Assembly: GCF_030063335.1 (NCBI RefSeq)
Contig: NZ_JASISW010000001.1
Coordinates: 62,001 to 126,000 of the forward strand
Direction of reading: 5' to 3'
Source: Rhodococcus sp. G-MC3
GTDB taxonomy: Bacteria > Actinomycetota > Actinomycetes > Mycobacteriales > Mycobacteriaceae
DNA length: 64,000 bases
The notes below the pieces were generated by a model. It saw nothing but the letters and a program-made list of their open reading frames with translations. It was not told where the DNA came from and made no database searches. Positions 26,894 to 38,229 of this stretch are shown here, in pieces (position 1 is the first letter of the stretch; the number at the start of each line of letters is the position of its first letter). The position numbers and the translations under genes are program-made.

Positions 26894-27706
26894 TCAGTTC
26901 TGCGCGGGAGGTTCGGGGGTTGCGTTCGGGGACTTGGCGATAGACGGCTTGGGAGCCGCCGAGTTGCCCGACGGAAGTGAATCGCCTGCCATCGACGCAC
27001 GGATCTGTTCGAGGCGGCTGTGGCCTGCCATCTGCACGGATGCCTGCTGGACCTCCATCATGCGGCCCGACACAGTGTTCTGTGCCAGCTCCGCCGAACC
27101 AAGGGCATCGGCATAACGACGCTCGATCTTGTCGCGTACCGCATCGAGGCTCGGGGTGTTTCCCGGCGCCGACAGAGTGCTGTCCATGGAACGCAGAGAC
27201 TCGCTGACCTTCTCCTGCATCTTGGCCTGCTCGAGCTGGCTCAGGAGCTTGGTTCGCTCGGCGACCTTGGCCTGGAGCGCCATCGCGTTCTGCTCGACGG
27301 CCTTCTTCGCCTGGGATGCCGCCTGCAGCGACTGGTCGTGAAGAACCTTCAGGTCTTCGACTCCCTGCTCGGCAGTGACAAGTTGCGCCGCAAATGCTTC
27401 TGCAGCATTGGTGTATTGGGTTGCCTTCTCGACGTCGCCTGCGTTCGCTGCCTGATCGGCGAGAGTGACTGCCTGCCGAGCGTTGGCATTGAGCTTTTCC
27501 ACCTCGTCCAACTGGCGACTCAGTTTCATCTCCAGCTGGCGCTGGTTGCCGATCACCGACGCGGCCTGCTGTGACAGCGCCTGGTGCTGTCGCTGCGCGT
27601 CCTCGATCGCCTGCTGAATCTGAACCTTGGGGTCAGCCTTCTCGTCGATCTTGGAATTGAAGAGCGCCATCATGTATTTCCAGGCTTTGACGAAAGGATT
27701 AGCCAT
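26894..27706 (-). CDS. pspA: PspA/IM30-family protein
   Basis: PspA is a peripheral membrane protein that assembles under the inner membrane to maintain its integrity. The 270-residue product has the family's N-terminal amphipathic helix ([20 protein letters not shown]) and then a continuous helical coiled coil to about residue 215, including the [20 protein letters not shown] and [19 protein letters not shown] stretches; a flexible Pro/Ala tail ends it. It follows clgR by 160 bases. In mycobacteria PspA also holds ClgR at the membrane as negative feedback. Confidence 0.93.
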   Translation of the reverse strand: MANPFVKAWKYMMALFNSKIDEKADPKVQIQQAIEDAQRQHQALSQQAASVIGNQRQLEMKLSRQLDEVEKLNANARQAVTLADQAANAGDVEKATQYTNAAEAFAAQLVTAEQGVEDLKVLHDQSLQAASQAKKAVEQNAMALQAKVAERTKLLSQLEQAKMQEKVSESLRSMDSTLSAPGNTPSLDAVRDKIERRYADALGSAELAQNTVSGRMMEVQQASVQMAGHSRLEQIRASMAGDSLPSGNSAAPKPSIAKSPNATPEPPAQN

Positions 27707-27865
27707 GGGTTGATCCTGCCTCCATCTTGAGCGCCATTACACGCGTAGGGGGTCGGCTGACGTGTGCAGCGACCATCGATGAACTGCCCGTGTCACGAGG
27801 ATACTGGCCGAGTCGGTTTGACGTGAGAACTGCTTCCACCCTAGTGGTAGCACCTTCGCTCCCGC

Positions 27866-28189
27866 TCAGGCAGCCGCAAGGGCGCGCGCGGGAGCAGGGA
27901 TCACCACACGGGTGTCGCCGTCGATACGCGGCGACGGCTTTGCCGTTTCGCTCGTGGACACCGACAAAGATTCGCTGACGTCACTCATCACATCGGCCAG
28001 CGGAACCGCCAAGGCCTCGCAAATCGCGGCGAGCAATTCACTCGACGCCTCTTTGCGTCCACGCTCGACCTCGGACAAGTATCCCAGGCTGACACGTGCA
28101 GTATTGGAGACCTCGCGCAGCGTACGACTCTGCGCGACGCGAGTGCGCCGCAGACTGTCGCCGAGCGCTTCACGCAGTAACAGCGCCAT
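27866..28189 (-). CDS. clgR: Transcriptional activator ClgR
   Basis: ClgR activates the clp protease and psp genes under envelope stress. From ATG 28189, with GAGGAGG 5 bases before it, the 107-residue protein is an XRE-type helix-turn-helix ([25 protein letters not shown] region: [20 protein letters not shown]) plus a linker. It ends in ARALAAA; in related actinobacteria a C-terminal Ala-Ala marks ClgR for ClpP degradation, so this tail is probably a degron. It precedes pspA and pspM on one strand, and pgsA is upstream, in the mycobacterial order. Confidence 0.92.
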   Translation of the reverse strand: MALLLREALGDSLRRTRVAQSRTLREVSNTARVSLGYLSEVERGRKEASSELLAAICEALAVPLADVMSDVSESLSVSTSETAKPSPRIDGDTRVVIPAPARALAAA

Positions 28190-28469
28190 CTCGCTCCTCC
28201 TCATTCACGAACGAACCATTCGACATCGTCCTGCTCGAAACCATTTTGTCCGAAATCATGTTTCGACCGTGTTCTCGTACTTCTTTATCGACCATCTTCA
28301 GCTACAACGCGGGACAGGGTTCGATTGGTTCCCGACCTTATACGGCTGTGGGGACACCCACCCGTCGAAGCAGTAACGACACGGCTTCGCGGACTGTATC
28401 GCGCCGAATGGTCCAGCGGTCTCCCGACAGCAAGCTGGTGGAGCGACGTACCGCCCACGAGCGGATCGC
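28190..28469 (-). other. clgR upstream region
   Basis: A 280-base gap between the pgsA stop and the clgR start, presumably containing the clgR-psp promoter. I looked for GTTCGC-type ClgR sites and SigE-type GGAAC/GTT elements and could not identify a convincing one. No gene, RNA or repeat is apparent. Confidence 0.4.
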
Positions 28470-29090
28470 TCATGAGCTCACGCCTCGCCGCAGACGAATG
28501 GCTTGCACCAAGTAGTCCAATCCGGTGTAGACCGTCAGGAGGACGGCGAGGCCCATCAGCGTCACCGAGGCGAAACGAACGTCGTCGGGAAGCGGCAACA
28601 GATACATCCCGATGGCGACACTCTGAACAAGTGTCTTCACCTTTCCCCCGCGCCCCGCTGGAATGACGCCGTGCCTGATCACGGCGAAACGAGCCAGCGT
28701 GATTCCAATCTCCCTGGCTGCGATGACGATGGTTACCCACCACGGCAGGTCCCCGAGTATCGAGAGCCCGACGAGCGCAGCGCCGATGAGCGCTTTGTCG
28801 GCGATCGGGTCCGCCATTTTTCCGAAATCGGTGACGAGGCCGTACTTGCGTGCCAGTTGGCCGTCGATGCGATCGGTGATCGCTGCCACCGCGAACACGA
28901 CCGTCGCTCCTACTCGCCACCAGGTGTCATGGCCGTCGCCGACAAAGAGGACAACGAGAAACACCGGAACCAAGGCAATGCGTAGGACGGTCAAGATATT
29001 GGCGATGTTGACGATCGGAACCGGTTCGGTAGCGCCCGTAGCAGAGTTACCGTGCGGAAGCTGCGGCGACTGGGGCCCACGTTCGGTCAT
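28470..29090 (-). CDS. pgsA: CDP-diacylglycerol--glycerol-3-phosphate 3-phosphatidyltransferase
   Basis: The enzyme makes phosphatidylglycerol phosphate in the inner membrane. The CDP-alcohol phosphotransferase signature is complete: D-x2-DG-x2-AR-x8-G-x3-D-x3-D in TDRIDGQLARKYG followed by KMADPIADK. Several hydrophobic segments follow. From ATG 29090, with a GAGGGCGAG site upstream, it has 206 residues. It corresponds to mycobacterial pgsA3, next to clgR and the GNAT gene. The substrate could in principle be another CDP-alcohol, but the length and context favour PgsA. Confidence 0.9.
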   Translation of the reverse strand: MTERGPQSPQLPHGNSATGATEPVPIVNIANILTVLRIALVPVFLVVLFVGDGHDTWWRVGATVVFAVAAITDRIDGQLARKYGLVTDFGKMADPIADKALIGAALVGLSILGDLPWWVTIVIAAREIGITLARFAVIRHGVIPAGRGGKVKTLVQSVAIGMYLLPLPDDVRFASVTLMGLAVLLTVYTGLDYLVQAIRLRRGVSS

Positions 29091-29203
29091 AGCGACTCGC
29101 CCTCGACCGCACACCGACTGGACTGCCGAAGGTGGACGGCGGCGAGTTCGGTGAGGGACACACGAGAAGAATATCGGTTGGCTCGTTGGTTACTGTTCAC
29201 CAC

Positions 29204-29788
29204 ATGACTTCTGCGCCGAATCGGGCGAGTCGACACGACGTCGACGCGGCCGACGACCCAGCTCCGGACATCACCTCGGCCGTACGCGGCGGCGACGAGT
29301 TGGTCGTCAGACGAGCACGTACCTCGGACATCCCCGAGATCAAGCGGCTCATCGACATCTATGCGGGCAAAATTCTTCTCGAGAAGAACCTCGTCACGCT
29401 GTACGAGGCCGTTCAGGAGTTCTGGGTGGCCGAACGCGCCGGAACGGTGCTCGGTTGCGGCGCGCTGCACGTACTGTGGGCCGACCTCGGCGAGGTCCGC
29501 ACCGTTGCTGTTGACCCGTCCGCCAAAGGTCATGGAGCGGGCCACCTCATCGTGGACACGTTGGTTCGGGTCGCACGCGAGCTAGCATTGCAAAAGCTTT
29601 TCGTGCTGACGTTCGAAATCGATTTCTTCGCACGCCATGGATTCGCGGAGATCGAGGGGACACCGGTCACCGCAGAGGTGTACGCGGAAATGTGCCGGTC
29701 CTATGACACCGGCGTCGCCGAATTCCTCGACCTGAGCTTTGTGAAGCCGAACACCCTGGGCAACACAAGAATGTTGCTCTCTCTCTGA
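29204..29788 (+). CDS. argA: GNAT acetyltransferase, N-acetylglutamate synthase-like
   Basis: This 194-residue GNAT protein corresponds in position and sequence to mycobacterial Rv2747, an N-acetylglutamate synthase acting in arginine biosynthesis. The acetyl-CoA loop reads VAVDPSAKGHGAGHLIVD and the C-terminal HGFAEIEGTPV is typical. I start at ATG 29204; a longer frame from 29132 overlaps the pgsA promoter side. No ribosome site precedes the ATG, but a TANNNT box (TACTGT) ends 7 bases before it, so a leaderless transcript is possible. Confidence 0.85.
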   Translation: MTSAPNRASRHDVDAADDPAPDITSAVRGGDELVVRRARTSDIPEIKRLIDIYAGKILLEKNLVTLYEAVQEFWVAERAGTVLGCGALHVLWADLGEVRTVAVDPSAKGHGAGHLIVDTLVRVARELALQKLFVLTFEIDFFARHGFAEIEGTPVTAEVYAEMCRSYDTGVAEFLDLSFVKPNTLGNTRMLLSL

Positions 29789-29836
29789 CAAGATTTCGGA
29801 TGTCCTCACGTCCTCGACTTGAAGAAGGAAGCTTTC

Positions 29837-30118
29837 ATGGCACTGTTTGCCGTTCACTACACCTACTCGCCCAGCACCACAGACGGACGCGACGCCCACC
29901 GCGCGAGTCATCGCGCCTGGCTCGCCAATCTTCTCGAACAGAAGGTCCTGGTCTCGAGCGGGCCGTACGTGGATGGGAGCGGTGCGCTGATCATCGTGGA
30001 GGGCACCGACGTGGAATCCGTTCGGGGGCTATTTGCTCAGGATCCGTTCGCCGTCGAGAACTTGGTCGAAAGCTCCAACATTGCCGAATGGAACCCGGTC
30101 ATGGGCGCGTTCGCCTGA
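29837..30118 (+). CDS. YciI-family protein
   Basis: A 93-residue ferredoxin-like-fold protein of the YciI group, which in other bacteria includes a dehalogenase-like hydrolase and many uncharacterised proteins. The conserved core is ALFAVHYTYS, HRASHRAWLANLLEQ, and DPFAVENL with the family aspartate-proline. ATG 29837 has AAGGAAG upstream. It lies 48 bases after the GNAT gene on the same strand; the analogous place in mycobacteria also has a YciI protein (Rv2749). Its substrate is unknown. Confidence 0.85.
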   Translation: MALFAVHYTYSPSTTDGRDAHRASHRAWLANLLEQKVLVSSGPYVDGSGALIIVEGTDVESVRGLFAQDPFAVENLVESSNIAEWNPVMGAFA

Positions 30119-30138
30119 TCCAGCTTCGCCGCACGTGA

Positions 30139-30172
30139 GTGGGTAGATGGGTGGTTCTGAGACCCACTGCCC
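30139..30172. terminator. Hairpin between convergent YciI gene and ftsK
   Basis: GTGGGTAGATGGGT (from 30139) pairs with ACCCACTGCCCAC (to about 30172), with one G-T pair and a one-base bulge. It lies in the 67-base gap of two convergent genes and is probably a bidirectional terminator. Confidence 0.55.
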
Positions 30173-30185
30173 ACCCACGACCGGA

Positions 30186-32879
30186 TCATTCGTCGTTCGA
30201 CGGCGCAGCGTCAGGGTCTCCGCCCTTGATGGACCACAGCAGACCGTCGAGTTCGTCCGGTTTGACGAACACCTCGCGGGCCTTGGACCCTTCGCTCGGG
30301 CCCACGACACCCCGGTTCTCCATCAGGTCCATCAGTCTGCCTGCTTTCGCGAATCCGACCCGAAGCTTTCGCTGCAGCATCGACGTCGACCCGAATTGAC
30401 TTGACACCACCAGCTCGACCGCCTGCAACAGCACGTCCAGATCGTCGCCGATATCCGGATCGACATCCTTCTTCTCCGAAGCCTTGGCTGCGGTGACGGT
30501 CTCGTTGTACTCGGGCTCCGCCTGATTCTTGGCGAAGTCGACGACTGCCGAGATCTCCTCGTCCGTGATGAATGCACCCTGCAGACGCGTCGGTTTACCC
30601 GCACCCATCGGCAGGAACAATGCGTCGCCCATGCCGATCAGCTTCTCGGCACCGGGCTGGTCGAGAATGACTCGCGAGTCGGTCAGCGACGACGTCGCAA
30701 ACGCCAGTCGCGACGGCACGTTGGTCTTGATCAGACCAGTGACGACATCGACCGATGGCCTCTGCGTTGCCAACACCAGGTGGATACCCGCGGCTCGGGC
30801 CTTCTGCGTGATACGCACGATGGCGTCCTCGACGTCACGTGGTGCGGTCATCATGAGGTCGGCGAGCTCGTCGACGATGGCGAGGATGTACGGGTACGGC
30901 CGGTAGACGCGTTCGCTACCGAGCGGCGCGGAAATATCGCCCGAGCGAACCTTCTTGTTGAAGTCGTCGATGTGGCGAACCTTGTTGACCTGCATGTCCT
31001 GGTAGCGCTGCTCCATCTCCTCGACGAGCCACGCCAACGCCGCCGCAGCCTTCTTCGGTTGAGTGATGATGGGAGTGATGAGGTGTGGAATGCCCTCATA
31101 GGGCGTCAGCTCGACCATCTTCGGGTCGATGAGGATCATTCGAACCTCGTCCGGCGTCGCACGAGCGAGCAACGACACAAGCATCGAGTTCACGAAGCTC
31201 GACTTACCGGAACCCGTCGAACCGGCCACCAGAAGGTGGGGCATCTTGGCGAGGTTGGCACTGACGAAATTGCCCTCGATGTCCTTTCCGAGACCGATCA
31301 CCAGAGGGTGGTGATCCTTGCGTGTCGACGATGCGGTCAGCACGTCGGCGAGCCGCACCATCTCGCGGTCCGAGTTGGGCACCTCGATCCCGACTGCAGA
31401 CTTGCCAGGAATAGGTGCCAGCAACCGCACATTGTCGGTGGCGACGGCGTACGCGATGTTTCGGTGCAGCGCGGTGATCTTCTCGACCTTGACTCCCGGC
31501 CCGAGCTCGACCTCGTAGCGGGTTACCGTCGGCCCACGCGTGAATCCGGTGACCGCAGCGTCGATCTTGAACTGTTCGAGAACCTCGGAAATGGCCTCGA
31601 TCATCGTGTCGTTCGCCTGGCTGCGAGTCTTGGGCGGGTCACCTTCGATCAGCAGCGACAGCGACGGCAGCGTGTAGTCCCCGTCGACGACGCGATCGAC
31701 AACGATCTTGTCGTCCTCGGCAGGCTTGAGTTCCGCTGCCTTGACGATCGGCTTGGGCTTCGGTCGCGGCGCGGAAGGTGCCGCTGCGCCAGCAGGAACC
31801 ACAGCGCCAGCAGGAACCACAGCGGCAGCAGGAACCACAGCGGCAGCAGATTCCATTACCTCGGTCGGAGCCTCGGGCGGCGGAGTCCTCCGGGCGCGGG
31901 GCTTCTTGACCGGGACGTACTCCTCGGTCGGGTAGTTGCCGTAAGGGTCCGTGCCTCGGCTGTCCACGGGGTACCCGTCGGCATCGAATCGTGCGGCGTC
32001 GTACTCGCCGTTGTCGTCGTCTCCGAAGTCCGATCCGTAGTCCGCCGGGTCGTACTCGCCGTACTCGTCGCCGCGACTGTCCGTGCCGAACAACGAGCGA
32101 AGTCGATCGGGTACGTCGCGGACAGTGGTCCCGGTCAGTAGCAGCACGCCGAACAGGCCGGCGAGCAGTAGCAGAGGCACAGCCAACCACACGGTCAGAC
32201 CGTCAGCGATCGGTCCTCCGGCTACATAGCCGACGAAGCCGCCCGCCGTGGAGCGTCCCTTTGCATCGGCAGGCGAACCTGCTGCCATGTGCCAGAGCCC
32301 GAGGATCGGCAACGTCACCAGAATCGATCCGAGCACCAGACGGGGACGAATCTCGGGGTTCGGTTCGGAACGCATCAAGAGCACCGCAATGCCTACCGCG
32401 AGCACTGGGACGAGGTAGCCAGCCCCGCCGACGACGCCGCGTACCGCGATCTCGATGCCGCCGCCCACCGGACCGCCTGCGCTGAACCATACGGCGGCGG
32501 CCACGATGACACCGAAGGCGAGAAGACCGAGGGCAAGGCCGTCACGGCGATGACCATGCTCGATGTCCTTCGCTTTGGAGACGGTGCGGGTGGTCGCACC
32601 GACGCCTTTGGCGGCCATCGACCACGACGAGGAAATACCCCGTCCGACTGCAGACAGGGCGCCACCGTTCTTCTTCTTGCCGGGCCTGCGTGCTGCCGCG
32701 GATCGCGTGGGTGCGGCGCGTGAGGGCGCCTTGCGGGGCGCAGTAGGCTTTTTCGGAGTGGTCACCGTCCGTGCGGTACGCCCTCCGGAAGGCTTGGTCG
32801 ATCCCCCCGACGCACGCGATGTCGACGAGCCACCGGCGCTGCCGGCTCTCGAACTTCGGGTGCTGGTTCTTCCTGCCAT
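30186..32879 (-). CDS. ftsK: DNA translocase FtsK
   Basis: FtsK anchors at the division septum and pumps DNA toward the dif site during chromosome segregation. The 897-residue protein has a basic Ser/Thr/Ala-rich head, four membrane segments at about 115-135, 145-168, 181-200 and 227-250, a disordered acidic/proline linker to about 385, and a RecA-like motor with P-loop GSTGSGKS at 553-560. A winged-helix gamma domain (about 830-897) with SSQFGSTSMLQRKLRVGFAK reads the DNA polarity sequences. The linker contains a small coding tandem repeat. Confidence 0.96.
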   Translation of the reverse strand: MAGRTSTRSSRAGSAGGSSTSRASGGSTKPSGGRTARTVTTPKKPTAPRKAPSRAAPTRSAAARRPGKKKNGGALSAVGRGISSSWSMAAKGVGATTRTVSKAKDIEHGHRRDGLALGLLAFGVIVAAAVWFSAGGPVGGGIEIAVRGVVGGAGYLVPVLAVGIAVLLMRSEPNPEIRPRLVLGSILVTLPILGLWHMAAGSPADAKGRSTAGGFVGYVAGGPIADGLTVWLAVPLLLLAGLFGVLLLTGTTVRDVPDRLRSLFGTDSRGDEYGEYDPADYGSDFGDDDNGEYDAARFDADGYPVDSRGTDPYGNYPTEEYVPVKKPRARRTPPPEAPTEVMESAAAVVPAAAVVPAGAVVPAGAAAPSAPRPKPKPIVKAAELKPAEDDKIVVDRVVDGDYTLPSLSLLIEGDPPKTRSQANDTMIEAISEVLEQFKIDAAVTGFTRGPTVTRYEVELGPGVKVEKITALHRNIAYAVATDNVRLLAPIPGKSAVGIEVPNSDREMVRLADVLTASSTRKDHHPLVIGLGKDIEGNFVSANLAKMPHLLVAGSTGSGKSSFVNSMLVSLLARATPDEVRMILIDPKMVELTPYEGIPHLITPIITQPKKAAAALAWLVEEMEQRYQDMQVNKVRHIDDFNKKVRSGDISAPLGSERVYRPYPYILAIVDELADLMMTAPRDVEDAIVRITQKARAAGIHLVLATQRPSVDVVTGLIKTNVPSRLAFATSSLTDSRVILDQPGAEKLIGMGDALFLPMGAGKPTRLQGAFITDEEISAVVDFAKNQAEPEYNETVTAAKASEKKDVDPDIGDDLDVLLQAVELVVSSQFGSTSMLQRKLRVGFAKAGRLMDLMENRGVVGPSEGSKAREVFVKPDELDGLLWSIKGGDPDAAPSNDE
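31786..31850 (-). repeat. 18-bp coding tandem repeat in the FtsK linker
   Basis: The unit GCGCCAGCAGGAACCACA occurs at 31786-31803, 31804-31821 and, with one change, 31822-31839, followed by a half copy. It encodes the AAVVPAGAVVPAG part of the linker. Units of 18 bases keep the frame, so this could vary between strains. Confidence 0.8.
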
Positions 32880-32971
32880 GGCCTCAGGCTAGTCGCAACG
32901 GCACCTTCATAACCATCCGCAACACGAGTAACAGCGCATCCGAGTTGCCCGAACAACGGGTCCGAGACCTC

Positions 32972-33595
32972 TCAGAAGCTCCGATCGAGCGCCTGAACAG
33001 CGTCGACATCGCCGGGTTCGCCTTCGAAGTCGATCTCCACAGCACTGCGGCCGAATGCATATAACAGCAGTTCGGACGGTCGTCCGGTCAGAACGACATG
33101 CTTACCTCGGCCTCTTTTCACCGATGCAGTTCGGCCGTCCAGAGTCAACAGGTCCACCCCGACCGGAGAAGCTCGGTACGCCCGTCTGCCGATCAACCCG
33201 GCCAAGAACCACAGCCGGTTCTGCAGATCCATCGACACCATCCGCGGAGACCATTCGGGACCGGCCCGTCGTAGATCCTCGTGATGGACGAACATCTCAC
33301 CGACATTGATCAACGGATCGACGATCTTGAGCGGCGACCACAGCGGAGGACCCGAACGAACGTCGTCGACGAGGTCTGCGAACGGTCGCTGCGCGACGCG
33401 CTCCTGAACCTTGTTCGTGTAGCTGGATAGAAATGGAAGAAGTATCCCCGGTGCTGCGTCCAGCCTTCGCTCGCGGACGACCAGGTGCGCCGCGAGATCA
33501 CGGGCTGTCCAGTTTCCGCAGAGTGTGGGAGCGGACTCCCCCACCGCTGTCAGGGTCAGTACTAATTCGGCGCGTTCGTCCTGTGCAAGGCTCAC
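32972..33595 (-). CDS. TIGR03085 / DinB-like metal-binding family protein
   Basis: This 207-residue protein belongs to the actinobacterial TIGR03085 group of the maleylpyruvate-isomerase/DinB-like four-helix fold. Supporting segments are LCGNWTARDLAAHLVVRERRLDAAPG near the N-terminus and GEMFVHHEDLRRAG in the middle, where His residues of this fold often bind metal. The function of this subgroup is unknown. It is divergent from the TSUP permease, 80 bases away. Confidence 0.78.
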   Translation of the reverse strand: MSLAQDERAELVLTLTAVGESAPTLCGNWTARDLAAHLVVRERRLDAAPGILLPFLSSYTNKVQERVAQRPFADLVDDVRSGPPLWSPLKIVDPLINVGEMFVHHEDLRRAGPEWSPRMVSMDLQNRLWFLAGLIGRRAYRASPVGVDLLTLDGRTASVKRGRGKHVVLTGRPSELLLYAFGRSAVEIDFEGEPGDVDAVQALDRSF

Positions 33596-33675
33596 ATCGA
33601 TCCACGGTACGTGCCCCGTGCGCGGAAGGTGACCCGTGCACGATGTGTCGCGCGGCGATCCGTAATCTCGGATCA

Positions 33676-34458
33676 GTGCCGATCTCTGAAATTCTCGTCA
33701 TTCTCGTTGCAGGATTCGGCGCAGGCGCGATCAACGCGGTCGTCGGCTCCGGGACACTGATCACGTTTCCTACATTGGTGGCGTTCGGATACCCACCTCA
33801 AATCGCCACCATGTCCAATGCGATAGGCCTCGTCGCGGGCAGCATCTCCGGCACGTGGGGTTATCGCCGCGAGCTGCGCGGTCAAATGGACCAACTGAAG
33901 TGGCAGATGCCTGCCTCCTTCTTCGGCGCACTTCTCGGTGCGTGGCTGCTGCTGCATCTACCGCCGTCGGTGTTCACTGCAGTGGTACCGGTGCTGTTGA
34001 TCGGTGCACTGATTCTCGTTGTGGCACAACCCCGGATTCAAGCGTGGGCCAAACGCAGATCCGAGGCGGCGGGAGTGGCGGTCGACCACGTCAGCCGAAC
34101 GAAGCTGTCGCTCTTGGTATTCGGCACGTTTGCTGTCGGAATTTACGGCGGCTATTTCACTGCAGCACAGGGAATTCTACTGGTCGGTGTCATGGGAGTG
34201 TTGCTATCGGACTCGATGCAGCGGATGAACGCGGCCAAAAACTTGCTGTCTCTCATCGTCAACGTCGTCGCGGCAGTGACGTACACAATCGTCGCGTTCG
34301 ACGACATCAGTTGGGCGGCCGCAGGTTTGATTGCCGCAGGCTCGCTGGTCGGCGGTTCGGTCGGCGCCCGCTACGGCAGGCGGCTGTCCCCGTGGGCCCT
34401 TCGCGGCACCATTGTCGTGATCGGCCTGATCGGTCTGTGGCGCCTGCTCGCCACCTAG
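33676..34458 (+). CDS. TSUP-family (TauE/SafE) membrane transporter
   Basis: The product (260 residues from GTG 33676; an ATG at 33643 is an alternative) is an eight-helix membrane protein of the TauE/SafE family, which exports or imports small organosulfur or organic anions. The typical repeats appear as AGFGAGAINAVVGSGTLITFPTL at the N-terminus and GIYGGYFTAAQGILLVG in the second half. The substrate cannot be read from sequence. Neither start has a clear ribosome site. Confidence 0.8.
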   Translation: MPISEILVILVAGFGAGAINAVVGSGTLITFPTLVAFGYPPQIATMSNAIGLVAGSISGTWGYRRELRGQMDQLKWQMPASFFGALLGAWLLLHLPPSVFTAVVPVLLIGALILVVAQPRIQAWAKRRSEAAGVAVDHVSRTKLSLLVFGTFAVGIYGGYFTAAQGILLVGVMGVLLSDSMQRMNAAKNLLSLIVNVVAAVTYTIVAFDDISWAAAGLIAAGSLVGGSVGARYGRRLSPWALRGTIVVIGLIGLWRLLAT

Positions 34459-34485
34459 GGAGGGAACGACTCGACGCTCACACAG

Positions 34486-34519
34486 CTCACCCCGCCTCAC
34501 GTGTATGAGACGGGGTGAG
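34486..34519. terminator. Terminator hairpin between TSUP gene and RNase J
   Basis: CTCACCCCG (34486-34494) and CGGGGTGAG (34511-34519), extended by CTCA/TGAG after one mismatch, form a 13-bp stem with a 6-base loop between the convergent genes. Confidence 0.75.
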
Positions 34520-34530
34520 AGATCAAGAAC

Positions 34531-37376
<2,846 letters not shown>

Positions 37377-38129
37377 TCAGACCTCCGTGACGAACGGACT
37401 GTGGGCGACCTCGGAGCCGTCGGGCAGTGCCGAAATCTCGAAGTCGCCGAATACGTCGGGAGCCACGACCGCGAGTTGACGCAGACATTCGACCGCCACG
37501 CGTCGGATTTCGATGTCGGCGTGCTCCGACGCTCGCATCGACACGAAGTGACGCCACGCCCGGTAGTTGCCGCTGACCACAACCTTGGTCTCGGTTGCGT
37601 TCGGCAGTACCGACCGTGCCGCTTGGCGCGCCTGTTTGCCGCGTAGCGCAGCGTTCGTGACGGCGTCGAGTTTGTGTTCGAGCGCTGTGAGGAGTTCGAC
37701 GTACGCCGCCCGACTCGCATCCGTTGCCTTCTCGAACAGCGCTTCTAACTCGGGATCACCATCGACAGCAGGAGGAACGATCACTTTTGCGTCTCGCTCG
37801 GGTACGAAACGCTGCGACAGTTGAGAGTAAGAAAAGTGTCGATGCCGGATCAACTCGTGCGTGCACGATCGCGAGATGCCGGTTATATAAAAACTGACGG
37901 ACGCGTGCTCGAGCACCGACAGATGGCCGACGTCGAGCAGGTGCCGCAAGTACGAGCCGTTTGTCGCAGTTCGGGGATTCGGCTTCGACCAGCTTTGATA
38001 GCATGCGCGGCCGGCGAACTCGACGAGCGCCTGGCCACCATCGGCATCGGTATCCCAGGGAATGTCCTGCGGTGTGTTGAATTCGGTCTTCGCAACCAAC
38101 TGCACCTTCAGTGACACCGTGTTCGACAC
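37377..38129 (-). CDS. thyX: Flavin-dependent thymidylate synthase
   Basis: ThyX makes dTMP from dUMP with FAD and methylene-tetrahydrofolate, independently of ThyA. The defining motif [13 protein letters not shown] lies at residues 95-107. I start at GTG 38129 (250 residues) because a strong GGGGAGGAC ribosome site precedes it and the conserved part begins just after; the longer frame runs into the operator of the next gene. It diverges from the RHH regulator gene. Confidence 0.95.
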   Translation of the reverse strand: MSNTVSLKVQLVAKTEFNTPQDIPWDTDADGGQALVEFAGRACYQSWSKPNPRTATNGSYLRHLLDVGHLSVLEHASVSFYITGISRSCTHELIRHRHFSYSQLSQRFVPERDAKVIVPPAVDGDPELEALFEKATDASRAAYVELLTALEHKLDAVTNAALRGKQARQAARSVLPNATETKVVVSGNYRAWRHFVSMRASEHADIEIRRVAVECLRQLAVVAPDVFGDFEISALPDGSEVAHSPFVTEV

Positions 38130-38196
38130 CGTCGTCCTCCCCTCGAGCTGCTGAAACCTTCCGACCGACTCTATCGGTGCGTCGAACACTGCTTGC

Positions 38197-38229
38197 ATGA
38201 CGCCACATATGACGTCACACTGGCGTCAT
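38197..38229. promoter_or_regulatory. Operator array of three TGACGYCA half-palindromes
   Basis: Three related 8-mers occur at 38198-38205 (TGACGCCA), 38210-38217 (TGACGTCA) and 38221-38228 (TGGCGTCA), centred 12 and 11 bases apart, and the outer two form a perfect inverted repeat ATGACGCCA/TGGCGTCAT. The right copy runs into the ATG of the RHH gene at 38228. Regular helical spacing of short palindromes is what ribbon-helix-helix repressors bind, so this is probably the autoregulatory site; it also sits upstream of thyX. Confidence 0.7.
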
